64,000 nucleotides of DNA from Portunus trituberculatus. Lineage: Eukaryota > Arthropoda > Malacostraca > Decapoda > Portunidae. The stretch lies in the NCBI RefSeq assembly GCF_017591435.1, contig NC_059292.1:24885043-24949042 (forward strand), in the 5' to 3' direction. The notes under the pieces are model-generated. The model was not told where the DNA came from. It made no database searches and saw only the letters and a program-made list of their open reading frames with translations. Below, piece after piece: positions 21,790 through 31,865 of this stretch. Position 1 is the first letter of the stretch. Each line of letters starts with the position of its first letter. The position numbers and the translations under genes are program-made.

Positions 21790-23063
21790 CAGTGGTACTC
21801 AACTGGCGGACCGCGGTCCAAATCCGGACCGCCGATAGCTGTTGTGCATACCCCGGTACACACACACACAAGGGCAAGGTTTTGGAAAGATTTTGGAGTA
21901 TCAGAAAAGAAGTACAAATATTCCTTAGAAGCCAACAAAGTGCCGCCAAAGTAAATAGGTTTTTAGACTTTTGGAAGACGAAAAGGAGATGGAAAAGACA
22001 GCACTCTTAACAGACATCACTTTTCATCTCAACTACAAGAAAAAAAAACAACACAGTGTGTGATCTTATTTCATCTGTTCAAGCTTTCCAGAAGAAGCTG
22101 GAACTTTTCAAAAATGACTTGCAGGGAGAACTTCATCACTCCCAGACTTTTGAAGCATACCAACGGAGAGAAAGGTCATAATTATACTGAATTTATTGAT
22201 AAACTGATTGGCAACTTGAAAGATCGTTTTGGTGATGGTGATTTTTCACTAGGAAGTCTGCTGTTGCTTTTTATTCAAAACCCCTTCATGGTTTCAAATG
22301 TAACCTTGTTTTTACACGAAGCAAAACAGGAGTTCAAAAGGGTAAATGCTGCATCAGTTCAAATGGAACTAATTGATCTGCATGAAAATATGATCCTAAA
22401 AGAGGAGAGTGCTCAGTGTGATCCTGTCACATTCTGGAGACAGAAAGTATCACACGATTCTTTTCCTAGTCTGCATAAAGTTGCAGTGTATGTTCTGACA
22501 AAGTTTGGATCTACTTACAGTTGTGAATCTGCTTTTTCTACAATGAATTTAGTGAAAACCAAATACCGCTCTAGAATGACCAATGAACACCTTCACCAAT
22601 GTCTGAGATTGGCTGTCACATCCTTTGTTCCCAGGTTCAAGGACATTGCAAAGAACAAGAAATGTAACTTTTCACATTAATGAGCATTTGCAAAATTCAA
22701 TCATTCTGTGACAAATGTACCTGAGTAATGTTTACGAACTTTACGTTTTCAGTTCGTGCAGTACCGGCATTATAATGAGTTTAAAAGATATTTTCTTTGG
22801 ATTTCTCTTTGGCAGTTAGATAGACTTTCTTTGCAAACATAGTAATAGTACTATTATTATTATTGTAGAATTGATTTTTTTCTGAAGTTGGAATTATGAA
22901 TAACTTTGAAGTTTAAAGTTGTGTACTTGTAACTTGAAATAAAATGTTTTGCATGCTTATGTGTATCAGATTTATATCCCTATTTTATAAATCATCATTC
23001 GGACCTTTGACATATAGAAAACTGTGTTCTTGGACCTTCACTAAAAGAAGTTGAGTATCCCTG
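21790..23063 (+). mobile_element. hAT DNA transposon, complete ends, internally deleted
   Basis: The left end reads CAGTGGTACTCAACTGG and the right end on the other strand reads CAGGGATACTCAACTTC. The 8-bp GTATAGAG stands outside both ends (21782-21789 and 23064-23071), a perfect hAT-type target duplication. The 1274-bp element keeps the C-terminal half of its transposase (22060-22680). It lies inside the ISL2EU-like element and is the youngest of the three nested insertions. Confidence 0.92.
22060..22680 (+). CDS. hAT transposase, C-terminal half with dimerisation domain
   Basis: The 206-residue open frame carries the C-terminal part of a hAT transposase. It has KLIGNLKDRFGDGDFSLGSL, followed by LIDLHENMILKEESA, the FWRQKVSHDSFPSLHKVAVY region and YSCESAFSTMNLVKTKYRSR, then MTNEHLHQCLRLAVTSF. 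The last blocks form the hAT dimerisation domain, in the style of transposases related to GTF2IRD2 and ZBED proteins. The BED zinc finger and the first catalytic aspartates are not present. The displayed start is arbitrary, since upstream sequence is broken. No sign of host use was found. Confidence 0.85.
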   Translation: MILFHLFKLSRRSWNFSKMTCRENFITPRLLKHTNGEKGHNYTEFIDKLIGNLKDRFGDGDFSLGSLLLLFIQNPFMVSNVTLFLHEAKQEFKRVNAASVQMELIDLHENMILKEESAQCDPVTFWRQKVSHDSFPSLHKVAVYVLTKFGSTYSCESAFSTMNLVKTKYRSRMTNEHLHQCLRLAVTSFVPRFKDIAKNKKCNFSH

Positions 23064-23166
23064 GTATAGAGGATATTGTCTGACATGCACCGAGATTGTT
23101 CTATCGAAACATAAACAAATCTAGCGTGTTGAGCCATCGCCACACTTGCTACACAACGACTTCACT

Positions 23167-23364
23167 ATGGATAACACTATGGATATTAGTGAGGATGAAC
23201 TTAGAAAATGGACAGTGCCAACTCTGAGAAACTTTCTGAGATCAAAAGGCATACCAAGTTCGCTTGTTGTGATTCAGTTAGGAAAATTCGGTTTCGGTAA
23301 TGTTGGCCAGGTTATTTCGGCACAGACTCTGAAATTTTTTTTATTTATAAATGCTACTCAGTGA
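23167..23364 (+). pseudogene. SAP-like domain remnant of the ISL2EU-like element
   Basis: From ATG at 23167 the frame reads MDNTMDISEDELRKWTVPTL, then RNFLRSKGIPSSLVV. The spacing of the W-x-V-x-x-L-R-x-F-L-R-x-x-G-I pattern fits a SAP-type helix-extension-helix DNA-binding motif. Similar starts are found in transposon-encoded proteins with SWIM and YqaJ domains. The following sequence is AT-rich and shows no further domain, so the gene is cut short. Assignment is by pattern only. Confidence 0.55.
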
Positions 23365-23723
23365 TATTTGCTCTATGCTTTTTGAGTGGAGCATTATCCT
23401 ATGCAGAAACTCTGACAATTTTGTGATAAGGTATATATGTACTATTAGACTTACAAAAAAAATATTTTGATGGGACATTGGTACATCCATACTTTGCACC
23501 ATTAGGAACATATATTTGCATATTTTTATGTCATTTTCAATCAGACACATAGATAAATAACCAAACGTTTATATTATGAGGTATGTAGGCATGAATATCA
23601 GTATATATTTTTTTTTGATAGGGCTTCCACAAGAGCGACAGTTCGGCGCGATAGGCAGGACCAACTTGTGAATTAAACCAGCTGGCGAACAATGAAAACT
23701 ACACAGATAGCGATTGGTGCCAT

Positions 23724-23900
23724 TGTGATGAAACTGGCCTGTTTTTAAAAAAAAACTACTAAATATGATCTATATAACAAAGGAAGAGAAGTGTTTGCTA
23801 GGACACAAGCCCATGAAAGACAGGCTAACCCTGCTTCTGTGCACCAGTGCTAGTGGCAACTGCAAAATTAAACTGCTGCTTTTTTCTAAACTTGTGTTTG
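23724..23900 (+). pseudogene. Start of DDE domain of Tigger T3 transposase
   Basis: Directly after the inserted element the sequence encodes CDETGLFLKK, the first catalytic-aspartate block of Tigger/pogo DDE domains. After a frame change at the A-run (about 23747-23755), GHKPMKDRLTLLLCTSASGN and CKIKLLL follow. The rest of the catalytic domain is missing up to the right end of the element. Confidence 0.82.
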
Positions 23901-24472
23901 GCAATGGCTGGAACGAATTACCTGATTTATAGGTATCAATAGTCGAACTTTTTAATTCTTGAACGGCCACTTGGAACGAATTAAGTTCGAGTATTGAGTC
24001 TCCACAGTACCACAAAATAACTTTCTTTCTTTCATATAATAGGTCATACTTACCAGTAATTCACATAGAATGACACCAGTCAGGAAGAATTTGCTTAAAT
24101 GACCATGCACCACACATTGCATGAACACAAACAAAACACACTATCAGTGATTTTTGAACTTGACACAGGCAAGCTTCACTACATTCTTTAAAGTGTGATA
24201 CCGTTACTCCTTAACCCTTATGTTCCGGCGATCGTATATGAACGATTGCATCAGTGCGTCCGTAGTGACGGCGATCGTTCCCGTGTGATTTCTCGAGTCA
24301 GATGGCGAGTGGAAGTATCTGGCTTCTTTTTCCACCCGTAGCGTTGCCACTAGCTCTGTATATTTAGAGGTAACGAAGCTATTCTCCCATTCTGAGGGCA
24401 ACACTTGGCAACCCCAGCGACCTGCCGTGTCGAAAGCACCCTGATAAGAGCGAAGGGAGTTCATAACTCACT

Positions 24473-24738
24473 ATGGAACAAGACAGATAATTTTTATTTA
24501 GCAGTGCTTCTGAGCCTGACTACAGTGACAGTGATTATGAGGAAGAAACTGAAGAAAGCGAAGACAGCAGTAGTGAAGACTCAGAAAATGATTCAGAGGA
24601 TCCACCTGTTTTCTCAGAACAGAGAGAAGACAGAGATAGTGGTGATGGAGAACAGACTCCAAACATCGTACTGAGAACCCAGAGTGGCTCACGGAGACGC
24701 AGGCGTGCCTCATGTTCTGGGAAGACGATCAAGGGGGC

Positions 24739-24744
<6 letters not shown>
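24473..24744 (+). pseudogene. Acidic N-terminus of a piggyBac-type transposase
   Basis: ATG at 24473 opens MEQDR and meets a stop. The same frame then runs SSASEPDYSDSDYEEETEES, EDSSSEDSENDSEDPPVF and on to a basic SGSRRRRRASCSGK stretch. A long Ser/Asp/Glu-rich start before the catalytic domain is typical of piggyBac transposases. The frame runs into a GT/GA simple repeat, and the catalytic domain is absent. Confidence 0.6.
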
Positions 24745-24748
<4 letters not shown>

Positions 24749-24783
<35 letters not shown>

Positions 24784-24832
24784 CCTACATGTTATTTACT
24801 TGAAACGATATGAAAAGGGGTGAAAGAATACT

Positions 24833-24908
<76 letters not shown>
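24749..24908. repeat. (GA)n followed by (CT)n, inverted simple repeats
   Basis: (GA)n lies at 24749-24778 and (CT)n at 24837-24908, separated by 58 bases. The two runs are complementary and could fold into a hairpin. Confidence 0.95.
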
Positions 24909-24911
<3 letters not shown>

Positions 24912-25347
24912 GGAAGTGTAGAATTTCTTTTCCAAGATGAGAGAGAGAGACTGTGTGTGTGTTTGCACGTTGTCATCGCTCACCGAGCTGTTTCTGCTTG
25001 ACGGATCACACAGCGGGCGGAGGAGGAATCCTTGATAAGGCAATAACTAAACTTTCAGAGGTCACATCGAGCTAGAAAGTACATCATTGTATTCAGAATA
25101 ACAAAGAGAAAATAATTATTAGTATTCAAACAGTCTTCTGACAATTTCTAGGTTTACCATTTTTACCTGTCATGGGATATTGGAAAATAGTTTAATCACC
25201 GGAACATAAGGGTTAAGGTAAGACACGCTTTCATACAGTTAAAATTCTTACCTTTCATACATATAAAAAATAATAATAAAGAGAAGAAAAAAATATGGTT
25301 ATTAGCCCTTTAGTTTCACAGTCACTGCCAACGCTATATGCCAGGTA

Positions 25348-26105
25348 CAGGCAAACCCCGCTTAACGAACATTTCCTTTTATTACCATCTGCTTGTATAA
25401 CGAACACCAAACTCACTTTAACAAAATTTTATCCAGGTAATTTTTTCCAAGTTTGAAAGCCCTGCCTTATCACACAAACAGACAGGCTTTTGAATACACC
25501 AGCGCCTCTCGTGGACAAAACGCGCACCACTCACTCCCTTTCCCTTTCCCGCTATTGGTTCAAAACAAAAACAGAGTCCAGCACTAGCTCATCATCTCAC
25601 GCTCAACATGGCACCAAAACGCCCTGCACCTAGCCCTGCAATGTCGCCTAGCATTGCTAAGAAGAAAAGAAAGTCTCTTGCTCTTGAAGTGAAGCTGGAT
25701 ATTATTCACAGATACGAGAGAGGCGAGAAAACTAATAGCATTGCTCGCCACCATCTTGACTCCATCTACTGTCTCTACTATTTTCTAGTCAGCAGACTCT
25801 ATCAAGAAGGCTGATGAGACCAAATCTTCCTTGCAAGCTAAAAGAACCACCTGAACTCGTGACTGCAATGGATAAAATGGAAAGCTTTGTGGAAATGTGG
25901 TACATAAGTTTTGTATACGGTACATTTACGTTCCACAGTTGCAAGCTAGCGTCTTTCCCGCTCCACTCTCCCTCCCTTCATAAATTTAAGATCATCAACA
26001 TTATAAAGTTACTTACATACATACATTAGTGTACATTGTAATGACCTAGTCTTAAGTTAAATGTTTAACTTCATTGTTTTTACTTTCAGTAAATCTTTTA
26101 ATAAA
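25348..26105 (+). mobile_element. Tigger T1 copy 3, orientation opposite to its neighbour
   Basis: It starts CAGGCAAACCCCGCTTAACG after TA (25346-25347). It encodes the transposase start on the + strand, whereas the other T1 copies encode it on the minus strand. It runs directly into copy 4, with no second inverted end of its own. Confidence 0.8.
25608..25925 (+). pseudogene. Transposase N-terminus of Tigger T1 copy 3
   Basis: ATG at 25608 opens MAPKRPAPSPAMSPSIAKKK, then LALEVKLDIIHRYERGEKTN and SIARHH, a CENP-B N helix-turn-helix. A frameshift after HH removes the GLTPSTVSTIFKSADSIKKA part, which survives in copy 1. From about 25814 a second frame continues with AMDKMESFVEMWYISF. This copy best preserves the original start codon of the family. 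Confidence 0.82.
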
Positions 26106-27492
26106 CAGGCAAGGCAACCCCCGCTTAACGAAAAGGTTACGTTCCTGAAAACCCTTCGTTAAGCGAATTTTCGTTGAGCGAACCAATTATAACAAGTTTG
26201 ACCCCTGAATGAACTTCCGTTCAGAGTAAACAAAGCGAGAGTGCATCATAGTACAGTAAAAGGTTTAATAAAGTAAAAATTATGAAGTTAAACATTTAAG
26301 CAGTTTAATTTAAGACTAATGTACACTTAACCCTCCGGTATCGCACCCAATTGGGGCCGAAATAGCCGCGCCATAGCTGAAAATGCGATAGCCGAATTGA
26401 TCTTGGCGGAAAGGCGGTTTTGGCCAATGAGTGCTCAGATATTCCATGATGTCATGGCTGGGCATGGGATAGCAGGCATCTGAGATCGCGATAATGAAAT
26501 TTTAGCAGCTTTTCATGGGTGCGCGATAGCAATAAAACGCGATAGCCGAAGTCCCGATAGCCGAGGGTTGATTGTATGTATGTAAGTAACTTTATAATGT
26601 TGATGATCTTAAATTTATGAAGGGAGGGAGAGTGGAGCGGGAAATACGCTAACCAGCAACCTGTGGAATGTAATCAAAGGGCGCATCATTGTACCATATG
26701 CAAAACTTATGTACCACATTTCCACAAGGCTTTCCATTTTATCCATTGCAGAGTCACGAGTTCCGGTAGTTATTTTAGCTTGCAAGGAAGATATGATCTC
26801 ACCAGCCTTCTTAATAGAGTCTGCTGACTTGAAAATAGTAGACAGTAGATGGAGTCAAGCCATGGTGGGAAGCAATGCTATTAGTTTTCTCGCCTCGTGT
26901 CTGTGAATAATATCCAGCTTCACTTTGAGAGTAAGAGACTTCCTGGTCTTCTTAGCAATGCTAGGTAACATTGCGCAGGGCGTTTTGGTGGAAGACGAGC
27001 TGCTGCTGATGCTGTTATTGTTTTGAACTAGGAGAGTGAGTGGTGCACGTTTTGTCCACGAGAGGCACTGGTGTATTCAAAAGCCTGTCGGCTTGCGTGG
27101 TACAGTGGGGCTTTCAAACTTGGAAAAAATTACCTGGATAAAATTTCGTTAAAGTTGAGTTGGTAAGTTGAGCTAGGAGAGACAAGCTACTGCTGAGGCT
27201 GTTATGTTTTGACTGGGGAGTGAGTGTTGCGCGTGTTGTCCACGAGAGGCTTGATCTTGATTTTGATCTTTATTCTATAGGTGTCCCAGGATTTTTCCTG
27301 AGGCAGGCCTTAGTACCAGCAGCTCCTGGTGTATTCAAAAGCCTGTCAGCTTGCATGATATGGTGGGGCTTTCAAATTTGGAAAAAAATTACCTGGATAA
27401 AACCGTTAAAACGAGTTTGGTGTTCGTTAAACGAGCAGATGGTAGTAAAAAGAAACCTTCGTTATAACGAAACTTCGTTGTGTGAACCTTCG
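26106..27492 (-). mobile_element. Tigger T1 copy 4, with an inserted short element and an internal duplication
   Basis: It starts CAGGCAAGGCAACCCCCGC and follows the T1 consensus to 26329. It is interrupted by a 240-bp element and resumes at about 26570. Near 27165 the sequence jumps back to an earlier part of the element, so the 3' region is partly repeated up to 27492. It ends where a piggyBac-type fragment enters at TTAA (27493-27496). Confidence 0.72.
26330..26568. mobile_element. Short inverted-repeat element (about 240 bp) inside Tigger T1 copy 4
   Basis: The left side reads AACCCTCCGGTATCGCAC and the right side read on the other strand reads AACCCTCGGCTATCGGGAC. The element interrupts the T1 text between GTACACT and TGTATGTATG. 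The exact ends and the target duplication (TA or TTAA) are uncertain by a few bases. It has no coding capacity. Confidence 0.65.
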
Positions 27493-27496
27493 TTAA

Positions 27497-27672
27497 CCCT
27501 TTCCTTCTGGCAATTGTATATATACGATTGCATCAATGCATCTGTAGCGACGGCGATCATACCCGTAATCAAGAATTTTCGCACCTCAATTTTGAGCTCC
27601 AAGCTCGGTTTCTCGAGTCAGATGGTGAGTGGAAGTGTCTGGCATGTTTCCACATGTAGTGTTGTCACTAGC
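27497..27672 (+). mobile_element. piggyBac-type left-end fragment
   Basis: After TTAA the sequence follows the left end of the element at 24215, including ATACGATTGCATCAATGC and TTTCTCGAGTCAGATGG. It stops after TCACTAGCTCTGGA. The right end is missing. Confidence 0.72.
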
Positions 27673-27786
27673 TCTGGAAAGTTCAAGTCAGGGGTCAAAC
27701 TTATTATAATTGGTTCGATTAACGAAAATTCGCACAACGAACGGTTTTTCAGGAACGTAACCTGTTCGTTAAGTGAGGGTTGTCTG
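27673..27786 (+). mobile_element. Inverted arm of a Tigger T1 element
   Basis: Read on the minus strand, this is the T1 left end: CAGACAACCCTCACTTAACG through GAACCAATTATAATAAG-type text to TTGACCCCTGACTTGAAC. TA (27787-27788) follows. Together with the TA at 25346 it closes the composite 25348-27786. Confidence 0.75.
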
Positions 27787-28189
27787 TACATGTTTACATC
27801 TCACAACAAGATTGGTACATAGGCTACTAGCAAATATTAAAGTTTTTAAATGCAGAATGTTAGAATCTAATAACGGTCTAAATGCATGGGAGAGTCTTCA
27901 AATGTCAGATGAAATCCTTCACTTCATATTGAAAGCTTAAATCCACTCATTTATCTTTTTACGATAATTCCAAGGTACAGTGGCACTTGATGTTCACCAT
28001 GGGATTATAGATTTGCATTTTATTCTTGGCATATAAGACAACCCCTTGATATTAATATTGGTCCCCAAAAAACATTTCTTATAGTTTTGCATATATCTTA
28101 ATGCAACTGCCTCTTAACATAGGTCTCCACTGTGGAGCCTGTACAATGATCATAGGACTCGGTAAGGAACTTGTGCGGATAGCTTGTCT

Positions 28190-28290
28190 TTGTCATGTCT
28201 TATGCCCTTATGACAATCATTCTTTTCCTGCAATATTGTGTCATGTGACAGCATGTTCAATGACATGTCATGGGAAATAATAGCACAAAG
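28190..28290 (-). repeat. Inverted copy of a segment also found at 34585-34680
   Basis: On the minus strand it reads TGACATGTCATTGAAC, then CACATGACACAATATTGCAG and GAAAA. This matches TGACATGTCATAAATG, CGCATGACACGATATTGCAG and GAAAA at 34590-34640. In one frame both encode a Cys-rich stretch. The origin is uncertain. Confidence 0.5.
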
Positions 28291-28383
28291 CATTTCAAGA
28301 AAGACAACAATGATATCATGCAGGAAGTTAGACAACTAAGTACCAAAACAAACGGCAGAAGAAGTGAAATCACTAAGCATGGA

Positions 28384-29661
28384 TTTATTTTTTTTATTTA
28401 TTTATTTATTTATTTATTTATTTTTTACGTAGGGAAGAGGGCCAGCCAAGGGCAAAAAAAAGAAAGATTAAAAAAGAGGCTCACTTGAATGCTGGCTCTC
28501 TAAAAAGTGTAAAAGCGTCAGCCAAAGTTGAGGAGCAAATGCCTCGATACCTCCCTCTTAAAAGAAGACAAATCGTAGGAATTCGGAAATACAGATGCAG
28601 GGAGGGAGTTCCAGAGTTTACCAGTGAAAGGGATGAATGATTGAGAGTACTGGTTAACTCTTGCGTTAGAGAGTTGGACAGAATAGTGATGAGAGGAAGA
28701 AGAAAGCCTTGTGCAGCGAGGCCACAGAAGGAGGGGAGGCATGCAGTTAGCAAGATCAGTAGAGCAGTTAGCACGAAAATAGCGATAAAAGATAGAAAGA
28801 GATGCAACATTCTGGTGGTGAGAAAGAGGCTGAAGACAGTTAGTCAGAGGAGGAGAGTTGATGAGACGAAGAGCTTTTGATTCCACCCTATCTAGTAAAA
28901 CTGTGTGACTGGAACCCCCCCCAAACATGTGAAGAGTACTCCATACAGGGATGGATAAAACCCTTATACAGAGTAAGCAGTTGGAGGGGCGAGAAAAACT
29001 CGCAGAGATGCCTCAGAACACCTAGCTTCATAGAAGCTGTTTTAGCAAGAGATGAGATGTGAAGTTTCCAGTTAAGATTATGAGCAAAGGACAGACCGAG
29101 GATATTCATTGTGGAAGAGGGAGACAGTTGAGTGTCATTGAAGAAGAGGGGATAGTTGTCTGGAAGGTTGTGTCGAGTTGATTGATGGAGAAATTGAGTT
29201 TTTGAGGAATTGAAAACTACTAGATTTTCTCTGCCCCAATCGGAAATCTTTGAAAGATCAGAAGTCAGGCATTCTGTGGCGTCCCTGCGTGATCTGTTGA
29301 CTTCCTGAAGGGTTGGTCATCTCTGAAAGGACGTGGAAAGATGTAGGGTGGTATCATCAGCATAGGAGTGGATAGGGCAAGAATTTTGGTTAAGAAGGTC
29401 ATTAATGAATAATAGAATGAGAGTGGGTGACAGGACAGAACCCTGAGGAACACCACTATTAATAGATTTAGGAGAAGAACAGTTGCCGTCTACCACAGCA
29501 GCAATAGAGCTGTCAGAAAGGAAACATGAGATAAAGATGCAGAGAGAAGGATAGAAGTTGTAGGAGGACAGTTTTGATATCAAAGCTTTGTGCCAGACTC
29601 TATCAAAAACTTTTGATATGTCTAATGCTACAACAAAAGTTTCACCTAAATCTCTAAAAGA

Positions 29662-29664
<3 letters not shown>
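28384..29664 (-). mobile_element. LINE family A copy A3, 3' half
   Basis: A T-rich tail (28384-28426) is followed by the family 3' untranslated region (ACGTAGGGAAGAGGGCCAGC) and the RT C-terminus, up to GETFVVALDISKVFDRVWH. At 29664 it is cut by the A-tail of copy A4. Its 5' half resumes at 32842. Confidence 0.88.
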
Positions 29665-29699
<35 letters not shown>

Positions 29700-29803
29700 G
29701 TAGGGAAGAGGAAGAGGGCCAGCCAAGGGCAAAAAAAAGAAGGTTAGAAAAAAAGCCCACTTGAGCGCTGGCTCTCCAAAGAGTACAAAAAGTGCCAAAA
29801 CCG

Positions 29804-31350
29804 TCAGCCAGAATTAGGGGAGCAAATGCCTCGATACCTCCCTCTTAAAAGAAGACAAGTTGTAGGAATTTGGAAATACAGATGCAAGGAGGGAGTTCCA
29901 GAGTTTACCAGTGAAAGGGATGAATGATTGAGCATACTGGTTAACTCTTGCATTAGAGAGTTGGACAGAATAGGGATGAGAGGAAGAAGAAAGCCTTGTG
30001 CAGCGTGGCTGCAGGAGGAGGGGAGGCATGCAGTTAGCAAGATCAGTAGAACAGTTACCATGAAAATAGCGATAAGATATAGAAAGGGATGCAACATTTC
30101 GGCGGTGAGACAGTTAGTCAGAGGAGGGGAGTTGATGAGACGAAGAGCTTTCGATTCCACCCTATCAATCAAAGCTGTGTGACTGGAACCCCCCCAAACA
30201 TGCGAAGAGTACTCCATACAGGGATGGATAAGGCCCTTATACAGAATAAGCAGTTGGAGGGGCGAGAAGAACTGGCGGAGACGCCTTAGAACACCTAACT
30301 TCATAGAAGCTGTTTTAGCAAGAGATGAGATGTGAAGTTTCCAGTTAAGATTATGAGCAAAGGACAGACCGAGGATATTCATTATGGAAGAGGTAGACAG
30401 TTGAGTGTCATTGAAGAAGAGGGGATAGTTGTCTGGAAGGTTGTGTTGAGTTGATAGATGGAGGAATTGAGTTTTTGAGGCATTGAAAACTACTAGATTT
30501 TCTCTGCCCCAATCGGAAATTTTAGAAAGATCGGAAGTCAGGCGTTCCGTGGCGTCCCCCGCGTGATCTGTTAATTTCCTGAAGGGTTGGACGTCTCTGA
30601 AAGAACGTAGAAAGATGTAGGGTGGTATCATCAGCGTAGGAGTGGATAGGGCAAGAAGTTTGGTTAAGAAGGTCATTAATGAATAATAGAAAGAGAGTGG
30701 GTGACAGGACAGAACCCTGAGGAACACCACTATTAATAGGTTTAGGAGAAGAACAGTAGCCGTCTACCACAGCAGCAATAGAGCGGTCGGAAAGGAAACA
30801 TGAGATAAAGTTGCAGAGAGAAGGATAGAAGCCGTAGGTAGGCAGTTTTGAAATCAAAGCTTTATGCCAGACTCTATCAAAAGCTTTTGATATGTCTAAC
30901 GCTACGCAAAAGTTTCACCGAAATCTCTAAAAGAGGATGACCAGAACTCAGTAAGGAAAGCCAGAAGATCACTAGTATAGCGACCTTGACGAAAGCCATA
31001 CTGGCAATCAGACAGAAGATTGTTAAGTGACAAATGTTTGAGAATCTTCCTATTCAGGATAGATTCAAAACTTTAGACAAGCAAGAGATTAAAGCTATAG
31101 GACGGTAGTTTGAGGGGTTAGAACGGTCACCCTTTTAGGAACAGGCTGAATGTAGGCGAACTTCCAGCAGGAAGGAAAGGTAGAAGTCGATAGACAAAGT
31201 TGGAAGAGTTTGGCCAGGCAAGGTGCAAGCATGGAAGCACAGTTTTGAGAACAATAGGAGGGACCCCATCAGGTCCATAAGCCTTCCGAGGGTTTAGGCC
31301 AGCAAGGGCATGGAAAACATCATTACGAAGAATTTTGATTGTAGACATGA
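29804..31350 (-). pseudogene. Reverse transcriptase of LINE A4
   Basis: Frames on the minus strand carry AYGPDGVPPIVLK (31127-31348), then MISKLPTYGFYPSLCNFISC with INSGVPQGSVLSPTLFLLFI and the YADDTTLH catalytic box (30522-30857). The C-terminal frame 29804-30730 contains LVVFNASKTQFLHL, HISSLAKTASMKLGVLRRLR and HPCMEYSSHVWGG. Frame changes separate these pieces, so the copy is inactive. Catalytic motifs A to C are otherwise intact. Confidence 0.85.
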
Positions 31351-31865
31351 AATAGTCAGAGGGAGGAGGAGAGGAGGGACAAGCCCAGAATCGTCCAAGG
31401 TGGAGTTGTGAGCAAAGGTTTGAGAAAAGAGTTCAGCTTTAGAGACAGAAGAGATGGCAGTGGTGCCATCAGGATGAAATAAAGGAGGAAAGATGAAGAA
31501 GTGAAGTTATTTGAGATGTTTTGGCTAGATGCCAGAAGTCACGAGGAGAGTTTGAGTTTGAAAGATTTTGACATTTCCTATTTATGAAAGAGTGTTTGGC
31601 AAGTTGAAGAACAGACTTGGCATGATTCCGGCAGAGATATAAAGTGCATGAGATTCAGGAGATGGAAGGCTCAAGTACCTTTTGTGGGCAACCTCTCTAT
31701 CATGTATAGCACGAGAACAGGCTGAGTTAAACCAAGGTTTAGAAGGTTTAGGTTGAGAAAAGAATGAGGAATGTATGCCTCCATGCCAGATACTAACACC
31801 TCTGTTATGCGTTCAGCACAAAGAGATGGGTCTCTGACACGGAAGCAATAATCATTCCAGGAAAA

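Larger units (their letters stand above)
21428..23721 (+). mobile_element. ISL2EU-like DNA transposon inside Tigger T3, itself holding a hAT
   Basis: The left end GGGACCGATCGCGATCTG and the right end read on the other strand, GGCACCAATCGCTATCTG, are inverted. Similarity continues inward for about 75 bases (CGCCAG, GGTTAATT, AAGTTGGTC). Comparison with the broken IFN-CDE codons of the Tigger transposase shows a 2-bp AT duplication (21426-21427, 23722-23723). An AT target duplication and a SAP-like domain (23167-23283) point to the ISL2EU group. The group name is an inference. Confidence 0.6.
20625..24007 (+). mobile_element. Tigger/jerky-like DNA transposon, family T3, host of nested insertions
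   Basis: The left end is CAGTGGAGACTCAATACTCG and the right end on the other strand is CTGTGGAGACTCAATACTCG. TA flanks both (20623-20624, 24008-24009). The transposase is encoded on the + strand in two separated parts (20881-21427 and 23724-23900). Without its 2.3-kb internal insertion it would be about 1.1 kb, so the C-terminal part of the transposase gene is also missing. Confidence 0.85.
24215..25212 (+). mobile_element. piggyBac-type element, internally deleted, 998 bp
   Basis: TTAA at 24211-24214 and 25213-25216 encloses inverted ends: CCCTTATGTTCCGG at the left, and the same 14 bases from the right on the opposite strand. A remnant of an acidic transposase N-terminus lies at 24473-24744. 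A related left end occurs at 27497-27672. The interior contains inverted (GA)n and (CT)n tracts. Confidence 0.85.
20449..27957. repeat. Old repeat R, copy 1, split by four or more later insertions
   Basis: Pieces at about 20449-20622, 24010-24210, 25217-25345 and 27789-27957 are collinear with the continuous copy at 34743-35567. Both copies contain TGTAAACAAAGTGAT, CACATAGAATGACACCAGTC and AGCAAATATTAAAGTTTTTA in the same order. In copy 1 the gaps are filled by a Tigger, a piggyBac derivative and a Tigger composite. The repeat starts with CATATTTGATGACTCATAAG, a phrase of pogo/mariner style, so R itself may be a DNA element. Confidence 0.75.

Noticed and set aside
22060..22680. Host gene domesticated from a hAT transposase
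   Set aside because: The frame is open for 206 codons, but it lies inside an element with perfect ends and 8-bp duplication and lacks the upstream half, so a recent dead transposon explains it better.
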